Assembly: GCA_020425605.1 (NCBI GenBank)
Contig: JAGQRH010000005.1
Span: 1 to 64,000, forward strand
Direction of reading: 5' to 3'
Origin: Planctomycetota bacterium
GTDB taxonomy: Bacteria > Planctomycetota > UBA8742 > UBA2392
DNA: 64,000 bases
Below, in pieces: positions 27,330 through 34,253 of the stretch. The position numbers were made by a program, and so were the translations under genes. The notes under the pieces are model-generated. The model saw only the letters and a list, made by a program, of their open reading frames with translations, was not told the DNA's origin and searched no databases. Each line of letters starts with the position of its first letter. Position 1 is the stretch's first letter.

Positions 27330-28436
27330 TTAGCGACGGAAGCTCATGACAACTACCGTTCCACCCTTTGGGTGCGGGCGCATGGCCAAGTCCGGCATGA
27401 TCTGCGCGGCGGCCGGGAAGTACGCCCGCGGGTCACCCTGCAGGGTAGGGCCAGCGACAATGAACTTGATCTGCAGGTTGCGGCGCGCAGGCAGGAACGC
27501 CACGGCGTAGCTTTCGTAGATGCGTCCCTGGTAGCAGTTCTGGAGTACGCCCTGCAGGATCTGATCGAGACCCTGCTTGAGTTGATTGTAGTCGGCTTCG
27601 CTGTAGCCGGAACGACGGCACATGGCGCCGAGGTACAGGTTGAAACCTTCACGGCACTCCGGCGTGAACGCCAGCGTAAGCTGGCTGGTGGCCGGTGCCA
27701 ACTCAACGCCAAACTGCGGGTCGACGACGAAGGCCGTCGCGCAAGACGGGCACTTGTAGCGCCCGGTCTGGCTTACCTTGAATGATGCGCCACAGTTCGG
27801 GCAGGCAACGACCTGAGGATTGTCGCGCGAAGGCGGAGTCCACTGGCCCGTACCAGGTCGCCCGTACTGGCCGGTCGGCGGTCGCTGAACGCCCCCGGTC
27901 TGGCGACGCTGAACCTGTCCAGTCGGCGGTCGCTGCTGTGCGTATTGCGGCTGCGGCTGCTGACCGGTCGGCGGACGCTGCTGCTGAAACTGTCCAGTCG
28001 GCGGACGCTGCTGCTGTGGCGGCGGTGGTGGAGCTTGCTGGGGCGCGGCCTGTGGAGCAGCGGCAGCGTCGCCACCCTTGCTTGAGGCAAGGAAATTCAC
28101 GGCCTCATCTTCGTTGGTGAAGATGCGGAAGAATGAGTTCAGACCGAGCATGTCGAAAACGACTTTGACCTTGGGATGTACGCGGATCAGCGCGAGGCCA
28201 CCACCAACCTTCTCAAGGTTGTCGGCCGTGGCAACCAGGCTGCCCAGGCCGGTCGAGTTGACGTACTTGATACCCTGCATGTCGAGGACGAAGTTGGTGT
28301 AGCCGTCCTCCTGCAGCTGCTTGAGTTGAGATTCAAAGGAGATGACTGTGGTGGCGTCAATGGCGCCTTCCACAACGACCCGGGCCGTGTTGGCCAATGC
28401 ATCTATCGGCGTGATGTCGAAACGTAGATCGGTCAA
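27330..28436 (-). CDS. STAS protein with RPPTGQ repeat linker, zinc ribbon and degenerate RsbW-like domain
   Basis: 368 residues from a TTG at 28436, chosen because AAGGAG sits 5 bases ahead; the ORF can be read 8 codons further upstream. Residues 1-117 are a STAS anti-anti-sigma domain whose phospho-loop reads NSTG at 60-63. Residues 144-198 hold four RPPTGQ units and a PGTGQ. A zinc ribbon has C212, C215, C229 and C232. Residues 253-368 align with the fold pattern of RsbW/SpoIIAB kinases and end in GGTVVVMSF. The N-box Glu and Asn are Gln and Gly, so it is probably not a kinase. One chain would thus combine antagonist and anti-sigma-like modules. Confidence 0.8.
   Translation of the reverse strand: MTDLRFDITPIDALANTARVVVEGAIDATTVISFESQLKQLQEDGYTNFVLDMQGIKYVNSTGLGSLVATADNLEKVGGGLALIRVHPKVKVVFDMLGLNSFFRIFTNEDEAVNFLASSKGGDAAAAPQAAPQQAPPPPPQQQRPPTGQFQQQRPPTGQQPQPQYAQQRPPTGQVQRRQTGGVQRPPTGQYGRPGTGQWTPPSRDNPQVVACPNCGASFKVSQTGRYKCPSCATAFVVDPQFGVELAPATSQLTLAFTPECREGFNLYLGAMCRRSGYSEADYNQLKQGLDQILQGVLQNCYQGRIYESYAVAFLPARRNLQIKFIVAGPTLQGDPRAYFPAAAQIMPDLAMRPHPKGGTVVVMSFRR
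27844..28007 (-). repeat. Coding repeat: RPPTGQ units
   Basis: Four RPPTGQ units plus one RPGTGQ in residues 144-198 of the STAS protein, separated by Gln/Pro-rich spacers. The DNA repeats loosely as a CG-rich unit. The same motif occurs at the N-terminus of the divergent gene at 28852. Confidence 0.9.
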
Positions 28437-28553
28437 GGGTGCTCCTTGAATGCTGCCCAATGTGCAAACCGCTCAAATCGCAAGTTATGCACACCCCCAA
28501 CATGGGGATCGTTGATCAAATTCAAATTAGACCGAGGTAAGTCTGGCTTGTCA

Positions 28554-28582
28554 TAGATACATCGCATGCCACTTAGCGTCAA
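28554..28582 (-). promoter_or_regulatory. Candidate sigma70-type promoter for the STAS gene
   Basis: On the minus strand TTGACG (28582-28577) is followed by 17 bases and TATCTA (28559-28554). This would start transcription near 28547, leaving a leader of about 110 bases before the TTG start. Confidence 0.5.
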
Positions 28583-28637
28583 CCGCAAACGAGGGTTACG
28601 AGATTTGCCAGAACTCGACAAGATGTATTCGCTGACC

Positions 28638-28665
28638 TTGTCACGACCGCACGGTCTACTACAAT
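28638..28665 (+). promoter_or_regulatory. Candidate sigma70-type promoter for the MshEN/PTGQ gene
   Basis: TTGTCA (28638-28643), a 16-base spacer and TACAAT (28660-28665). It faces away from the other candidate promoter, giving an untranslated leader of about 180 bases before the ATG at 28852. Confidence 0.5.
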
Positions 28666-28851
28666 TCACTTTAGAATCGACGACCGTCCTGCTGGCTCTG
28701 CAACGCTAAACATTTGAGACACTTCGGCTTGTGCTGTGCGTGCATTCAAGACGAAAGGTGTTGCCATCGTTCTGTCTTCATTCTATGGATTGCCGGGCTC
28801 GCAGCAGAGGGCTGCGCCTTGACGCCGGATAGCTGAACCAGGTTTCGCCAA

Positions 28852-30879
28852 ATGGTGGACATCCCAGACGACGACGAGAAGAGTACCGGCCAACACCGGC
28901 GCCCGCCTCAACCGCCACAGCGTGTTCCGACCGGCCAGCAAAAGCGGCCGCCGACGGGCCAGAATCCGCGTACCCCGACAGGACAACAGCAGCGCGTACC
29001 GACCGGCCAACACCCGCAGGCTTCGGACCGCAAGAAGACCGGCCCGGTGGGGGGGCCTGGAAACACGCAACAGCGCAAGCGTTCAACGCAACTACTGTCA
29101 CTGGAGCCGCCCAAACGCAAGCGTGGTCCGCAACTCGGACAACAGAACAAGCGACTCGACAGCATGGGCGGGCCGGCGACGAAGTCGCAGCGCAACCGCG
29201 TGCTGTTTGGTGGCATAGGCCGCGAGAAGTCTGGCCAAACCGACATTCAGCCTGCTTCATTGGGCGGCGAGAGCGCAGCTGGTCAGCGGCCAACGCTCCG
29301 CAAGCCGGGCCAGGGTGGTCCAGTCGATCTCGGTGCGAGAAATGCATCCCCTGAGGTGATGGGAGTCCGCCGGAAGGGTACGGCGCGAATCCCGAAGCCA
29401 GGTGGTGGGATTTCCGGGGAAGCGCCCCCGCTGGAGAGCATGGGTTCGGGCCGGAGGCCGTCCATTGATCCCGGTCCTCCCGCGCGTGACAATTTGCCGC
29501 CCGTAGTGAACGTACCGATTCCGCAGCCTCGGCCGCCAGCGACGCGGCAGGCGCCGCCTACGTCACCCGGCAATCGCGGCAATACGCTTGCGGGCGTCAG
29601 CGCAGAAGACCTGCTCGGCGATGAGGGTCGCGCGGTGCTCGAGAAGATGCGCCGTCGTGAGCAAGAGTCCCGCCAACAGCCGCAAATGCCCCAGCAGGCG
29701 CCACCACCGCCCGCGCAGCCAAACCGTCCGCCGCAGAGTCGGCCGTTGCCGCCGCGGATGGAGGATTCCAGCCGCATGGCATTCCAGTCCGCCGAGTATT
29801 CGACGGAGGGTGTAGAAGAGGCAGCGCAGGATGACGAGTTGGCTCCCCAGGGAAGCTTTCTGTCAGGTCCTACTCGTCAGATCCAGCGCAATGTCGTACA
29901 GACACCGATGCCCGCGGAAGAGACATACGGGGATGAGCCGCCACCGGACGACCTGGGGTATGAACGCCCGGTTGACTTCGGCGACAGCGGGTCACGTGCA
30001 GATTCGCACGAAGATGGTGGGTCAGAAGAAGAGCCTGTCGCACGCGATTCGGCCGCGCATGACGAGATGGAGCAGCGGGCAGGCTACCTGCTTTGGTTGC
30101 AGGGTGTGATTACGCGCGAAGAAGTAGAAGATGCGCTAGGCGGTGAAGAAGACATCAGCGATTCAGTACGCGACCTGATTGCGGAAACGGCCTTTGCCGA
30201 TCAGACAACGCTCTACCGCTTTCTCGCTCGTCACGAGAGCCTCTCGCCGGTTGATCTTGAGCAAGTGGAACCGACGGAGCGCGCCCTCGCGACCCTGCGT
30301 CCTGCAATCGCAAGGGCCTACAAGGTCATTCCGATCGATCGGATTGGCGACCTGCTGTTGGTTGCCGCGGCGTTCCCATTCGATCCAAAGCGCCTGTTGG
30401 AGCTGCGACGATTGACCGCCAGCAAGGTCAAGTTGTTTGTAGTTACCGAAGAAGAAGTCGACATGGCGCTCATGAAGTATTACCCGGGTGGTCAGGCGAC
30501 ATTGCGCTCGCCCAAGCCGGCCGGGATCGATGAGCCTGCGGATGATGAGCAAGACGAGTCGTCCGTGACAGGTGAGGGTGACGCGCTTGAGAACAACTAC
30601 GACCCGACGCTCAGCGGAGAAGATTCCGGCCTGTACGCGCCGATCGATCCAAACGCCGCGAATGGGCCGCCCAGCGATGTAGAAATGAGTGAGCTGGACG
30701 AGCAGGCGGCCGTTGGCAGCAGCGGTGACCTTGACGAGTCAACACTCGGCGGCGCGCCCGACAGCGGCGCATTTGCAAACGCCACTACCGACCCCGATGT
30801 TGAAGTTCCGGAAGAGATCAGGGACAGCGGGGAAGGCGAAATCGACACAGGACCCGAAGAGCTGGATCCGTTCGCCTAG
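28852..30879 (+). CDS. PTGQ-repeat protein with C-terminal MshEN (GspE N-terminal) domain
   Basis: 675 residues. Residues 1-400 are Pro/Gly/Arg-rich and look disordered, with four PTGQ units at 24-53. Residues about 405-545 match the MshEN fold of GspE/PilB ATPases: RAGYLLWLQGVITREEVEDAL fits the RxGxxLxxxGxIT nucleotide-binding motif of MshEN, followed by ARAYKVIPIDRIGDLLLVAA and EEVDMALMKYYPGG. No ATPase domain follows; the remaining 130 residues are acidic and low complexity. It may be a cyclic-di-GMP sensor or adaptor. lepB follows by 78 bases. Confidence 0.8.
   Translation: MVDIPDDDEKSTGQHRRPPQPPQRVPTGQQKRPPTGQNPRTPTGQQQRVPTGQHPQASDRKKTGPVGGPGNTQQRKRSTQLLSLEPPKRKRGPQLGQQNKRLDSMGGPATKSQRNRVLFGGIGREKSGQTDIQPASLGGESAAGQRPTLRKPGQGGPVDLGARNASPEVMGVRRKGTARIPKPGGGISGEAPPLESMGSGRRPSIDPGPPARDNLPPVVNVPIPQPRPPATRQAPPTSPGNRGNTLAGVSAEDLLGDEGRAVLEKMRRREQESRQQPQMPQQAPPPPAQPNRPPQSRPLPPRMEDSSRMAFQSAEYSTEGVEEAAQDDELAPQGSFLSGPTRQIQRNVVQTPMPAEETYGDEPPPDDLGYERPVDFGDSGSRADSHEDGGSEEEPVARDSAAHDEMEQRAGYLLWLQGVITREEVEDALGGEEDISDSVRDLIAETAFADQTTLYRFLARHESLSPVDLEQVEPTERALATLRPAIARAYKVIPIDRIGDLLLVAAAFPFDPKRLLELRRLTASKVKLFVVTEEEVDMALMKYYPGGQATLRSPKPAGIDEPADDEQDESSVTGEGDALENNYDPTLSGEDSGLYAPIDPNAANGPPSDVEMSELDEQAAVGSSGDLDESTLGGAPDSGAFANATTDPDVEVPEEIRDSGEGEIDTGPEELDPFA
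28921..29010 (+). repeat. Coding repeat: PTGQ units
   Basis: Four units, RVPTGQ, RPPTGQ, RTPTGQ and RVPTGQ, at residues 24-53, preceded by a single STGQ at 11-14. They match the repeat in the STAS protein encoded divergently 0.5 kb away. Confidence 0.9.
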
Positions 30880-30957
30880 GATTCCCGCCCTGTCCTGCAA
30901 GCCCGCCTTGTATTACGCTAATCAGGGGACGGGCCAACCCGCCGGGAAAGAAGCCTA

Positions 30958-32463
30958 ATGGCGCCTGACGACAGCAACGAATTCTTCGACCATCTCAGCC
31001 AGCCAGCAACGCCGAGACGTAATCGGCGACCCTCCAGCGGAGTCGACAAGGCTGCCGGTGATTTTAGCAGCGTTCCAGATCCGTTCGGCGATGACGCTAT
31101 AGCGGAGCCGCTGCCACCAGCTGATAGCGCCCCCAGGTCGGTGCTGTCAGAGCGAGGTCGGGTCCGCACTCGCGCGCCGAAGGGTCCGGGCCTCAGCCCG
31201 GGCATTCCCCAGATTCGTGAAGAAACCAACACGCGTGAAGTACCGCGCAGCGGCGTTGTACTGACGCCCAGCGGTGTGAAGCGAGTTGCCGATGAACCGC
31301 CGGTTGCGCCGGTCCGCAGGGTGACGTCGACGCCGGTAGATATTCCAGAAGAAGAGGCCGAGGACTTCCACGCTGAGAGTCGTGATCGAAACGACCAGGA
31401 TGACGTCAGCTGGGAAGAGTACGCTGCTGATGGCTTCCCCGCGATGGCCGCTGAGGAATTCGGCGTAAAGGTCAAGACGACAGATAGCGGCCGCGTGGTT
31501 CCTGTCGGTGTTCGTGCCGACCTGACTGACGAGGCCATGAAGGGCAAATCCATCAAGGGCGGAGGCGGTCGCAAGCCACGTCCGGCCAATACCAAAGCCA
31601 AGGCTGCGCCGCAGGGCCCGAAGTCGTTCTGGGGCAAGGTCGGTGATAGCCTGCGCCTGAGCAAGCCGGTTCTCGACGACGAGTCCGAGCTGGATCCGGA
31701 ACCTGACACCAGTAAGCCCGCGAAGGGGTTCGCGCGCTCAGGCAGTAAGCCGCCCAGCAAGAAAGGCGCGCGCAAGAAGACCCCGCTCGGGATCGCGTGG
31801 GGCGTAGTGGTCGAGGTTGCAAAGATCCTGATGCTGGTGTTGCTGCTGAGGGCTTATGTAGTGCAGGTAAGTCAGGTGCAGGGACCGAGCATGGAGACCA
31901 CGCTTGAGCAGAATGACCGCCTGATTGTCGAGCGAATCACCCCGATGATCCTGAACAACGAGGACAAGTGGTGGGTGAGCTGGATGCCCGGGTTCATGAC
32001 GCCTGAGCTTCAGCGTGGCGACATCATTGTCGTGCGGAGCCCTGAAGACCCGGGATCCGAGCTGGTCAAACGCCTCATTGCGCTACCTGGCGACACCATC
32101 AAGTTCGAAGACGGCAAGCTGTTCCTGAAGCCCGCCGGCGTGAACGATTTCGCGGAGGTGAAGGAAGACTACCTCACGGCCGAAGACCTGAAGCGTGAAG
32201 ATGGTACATACCGTGCATACGCGCCCGGCGACCTCGGCGATTACATTGATGAAGGCGACGAATTGGTGGTGCCGGAGGACCGGATCTTTGTGATGGGTGA
32301 CAACCGCACCCACAGCAACGACAGCCGCCGCTGGCTCGAGATCGACGTCCGGCGCACAGAGCCACCGGGCATCGACCGCCTGTGGCTGCACAAGTCCAGT
32401 CTTGAGGGCAGAGTAATCTTCCGCATCTGGCCGAGCGACCGGATCTGGCCACCGGTCAAGTAA
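30958..32463 (+). CDS. lepB: Signal peptidase I with long disordered cytosolic N-terminus
   Basis: 501 residues, about twice the usual bacterial length without extra membrane spans. Residues 1-275 are Pro/Arg/Asp-rich and probably disordered in the cytosol. One transmembrane helix (about 278-300) precedes the catalytic domain. The Ser/Lys dyad is Ser311 in GPSMETT and Lys371 in LVKRLIALPGD; GDNRTHSNDSR is the conserved box E. It cleaves Sec/Tat signal peptides on the periplasmic face. It follows the MshEN gene by 78 bases and is closed by a strong terminator. Confidence 0.95.
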   Translation: MAPDDSNEFFDHLSQPATPRRNRRPSSGVDKAAGDFSSVPDPFGDDAIAEPLPPADSAPRSVLSERGRVRTRAPKGPGLSPGIPQIREETNTREVPRSGVVLTPSGVKRVADEPPVAPVRRVTSTPVDIPEEEAEDFHAESRDRNDQDDVSWEEYAADGFPAMAAEEFGVKVKTTDSGRVVPVGVRADLTDEAMKGKSIKGGGGRKPRPANTKAKAAPQGPKSFWGKVGDSLRLSKPVLDDESELDPEPDTSKPAKGFARSGSKPPSKKGARKKTPLGIAWGVVVEVAKILMLVLLLRAYVVQVSQVQGPSMETTLEQNDRLIVERITPMILNNEDKWWVSWMPGFMTPELQRGDIIVVRSPEDPGSELVKRLIALPGDTIKFEDGKLFLKPAGVNDFAEVKEDYLTAEDLKREDGTYRAYAPGDLGDYIDEGDELVVPEDRIFVMGDNRTHSNDSRRWLEIDVRRTEPPGIDRLWLHKSSLEGRVIFRIWPSDRIWPPVK

Positions 32464-32481
32464 CGCCTGTGAAGTAAAATG

Positions 32482-32511
32482 GCGCGCCCCGAGCTGTTGC
32501 TCGGGGCGCGC
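32482..32511. terminator. Strong bidirectional terminator after lepB
   Basis: A perfect 13-bp GC-rich stem (32482-32494 with 32499-32511) and a TGTT loop, followed by TTCATTT. The convergent fchA-like gene ends at 32529, so it can serve both strands. Confidence 0.88.
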
Positions 32512-32528
32512 TTCATTTGCGACAGGAG

Positions 32529-33167
32529 CTAACTGCCGATCGCGGCGCGCACGACTTTCAGTGTGCCATCGAGCAGCTCTTTGGCTTCCTTTTCGTAGCC
32601 TTCGGCACGTGCCTGGTACTTGGCCTTGAACTCGGTGTCCTTGATGCCTGGCAGGTTGATGTACATGTTGAGCACGGCCGCGTTGATGCTCGCAAACAAG
32701 GCGAGCGCTCCACAGCCGCAGTCGCTGATTGCGTGCTTGTTGCCGATCCTGGCGATCTCGTAAACCTGTCGGAACGCCTTGACTCCAAGCTCGGCCGTGG
32801 CGTCGGGTGACAGCGTCGCGCCCTTGAGTGCTTCCTGCATCACCCTGGTCCGCTCGGCCTTCTGCTCGTCTGTATCCTTGGGGAGCTTCATGGCGGCGCC
32901 GAACGCGTCAAATGCCATGGCATCCTTCTCAAACATCGCCAACATGGGCTCGCGTGTTGGGGTGAGCTGGTTCATCGCTTCTTTCACCTGGCCCTCAACC
33001 TCTGCGTACTTCTTTTTGCCGATCGTCAGATTGCCCACCATCTCGCCTAGCGCGATGCCCGTGGTGCCCAGCACAGCTGCAGCTGCGCCTCCACCAGGAG
33101 TCGGCGCTGCGCTTGCAAGGTCGGCCGCAAAGCTGGAGATATCCTTCAGGTATGAAAAGCGTTCCAT
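32529..33167 (-). CDS. fchA: Formimidoyltetrahydrofolate cyclodeaminase
   Basis: 212 residues, the size of the stand-alone cyclodeaminase. PTPGGGAAAAVLGTTGIALGEMVGNL is the conserved N-terminal glycine-rich block of the FTCD C-terminal domain family; the rest is helical. It converts 5-formimino-THF to 5,10-methenyl-THF and ammonia. Eight bases downstream of ftcD, so the two steps that are fused in animals are an operon here. HutH, HutU and HutI are not in the window, so a link to histidine breakdown rests on the family. Confidence 0.93.
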   Translation of the reverse strand: MERFSYLKDISSFAADLASAAPTPGGGAAAAVLGTTGIALGEMVGNLTIGKKKYAEVEGQVKEAMNQLTPTREPMLAMFEKDAMAFDAFGAAMKLPKDTDEQKAERTRVMQEALKGATLSPDATAELGVKAFRQVYEIARIGNKHAISDCGCGALALFASINAAVLNMYINLPGIKDTEFKAKYQARAEGYEKEAKELLDGTLKVVRAAIGS

Positions 33168-33175
33168 GTCGTCCT

Positions 33176-34129
33176 CTATTTGTTGGAGAGCTTGATTTCA
33201 ATGACCTGCTCAGCAGGCGCGAAGCCGGTGAGCTTGAGGCGCTCGACCACGAAGTCGTTGACCTCGCCCAAGTCTTCAAGGGTGCCGTGCAGTTGTTGCG
33301 CGCATACGTTCATGGCGTCCTGGGGCAGAAGACCCACGACTTCGCTGTTGCGAACGGAGACTCCGACCTCCTTGGCCAGTGTTTCAATTCGCTGATAGGC
33401 CTGCGCTGGTGATGTTTTACGGTAGTCCACCAGGTTCATGCTGACCTGCACACACTTCTCTTCTTTCAGCTCAAATCCCATCGCTTTGACACCGGGCATG
33501 CCACCATCTTTCTCCCGGATTGCCTTTGCTATCCGCTTGGCCAACTTCACGTCCGTCGTGTCGAGGTTGACGTTGTATGCGATCAGGAAGAAGCGTGCGC
33601 CGACCGCCGTTGCCCCGGCCGTCGGGTGGATCTTCTCAGGCCCGAAGTCCGGCTTGCGATCCGGATTGGTGCCGATTTCGTCACGCAGACCTTCGAACTG
33701 CCCGCGGCGGACGTCTGCCAGGTTGCTGCGCTCAGGAACTCGTGCTGCATCTCCGTACAGGTACACCGGGATATTGAGCTGCGAACCAATGCGTTGTCCA
33801 AGGGCCTCTGCGAGCTCGGTGCATGTCGCCATCTCGATGTCGCTGATCGGGATAAAGGGGATCACATCAGTGGCGCCCATCCGTGGATGCTCGCCCCAAT
33901 GATGATTCAGATCGATCAGCTTGGCAGCTTTACTGCAGGCTTCAAACGCTGCATTGCTGACCGCCTCCGGCTCACCGGCGATGGTAAACACGCTGCGATT
34001 GTGGTCAGAATCCGCCTCATAGCCGAGCAACCGTGCGCCTTGCACAGACCGAATGCTCTCGGCAATTGCCTCAATGACATCCGTGCGCCGGCCTTCACTG
34101 AAATTGGGCACGCACTCGACGATCGGCAT
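33176..34129 (-). CDS. ftcD: Glutamate formimidoyltransferase
   Basis: 317 residues from the ATG at 34129, preceded by AAGGAG at 5-base spacing; a longer ORF to 34219 lacks conservation. The start IVECVPNFSEGRR is the family hallmark, followed by LLGYEADSDHNRSVFTIAGEPE and HPRMGATDVIPF. It transfers the formimino group from N-formimino-glutamate to tetrahydrofolate in histidine degradation. The gene is first of the pair with fchA and divergent from the oxoamine synthase gene. Confidence 0.95.
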   Translation of the reverse strand: MPIVECVPNFSEGRRTDVIEAIAESIRSVQGARLLGYEADSDHNRSVFTIAGEPEAVSNAAFEACSKAAKLIDLNHHWGEHPRMGATDVIPFIPISDIEMATCTELAEALGQRIGSQLNIPVYLYGDAARVPERSNLADVRRGQFEGLRDEIGTNPDRKPDFGPEKIHPTAGATAVGARFFLIAYNVNLDTTDVKLAKRIAKAIREKDGGMPGVKAMGFELKEEKCVQVSMNLVDYRKTSPAQAYQRIETLAKEVGVSVRNSEVVGLLPQDAMNVCAQQLHGTLEDLGEVNDFVVERLKLTGFAPAEQVIEIKLSNK

Positions 34130-34253
34130 GACGGCTCCTTGGTGGCTGGATGCGGCCGGGAGTATGGCCATGGCGGCCACTGGTCGCAAGTTAAGGGCGA
34201 CTGGCGAAGAAACTGACATTGGGTAAACTGAGCGTCGAAATCAGGGGGCGCGC

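Larger units (their letters stand above)
28437..28851. other. Divergent 415-base intergenic region between the two PTGQ genes
   Basis: Relatively AT-rich for this window, with no supportable gene. It holds one outward promoter candidate for each neighbour and the long untranslated leaders they imply. Short palindromic patches are present, but none is long enough to call an operator. Confidence 0.6.

Noticed and set aside
27844..29010. CRISPR-like direct repeats
   Set aside because: The repeated units are codons for RPPTGQ and PTGQ in two proteins, with variable spacing and no unique spacers of even length.
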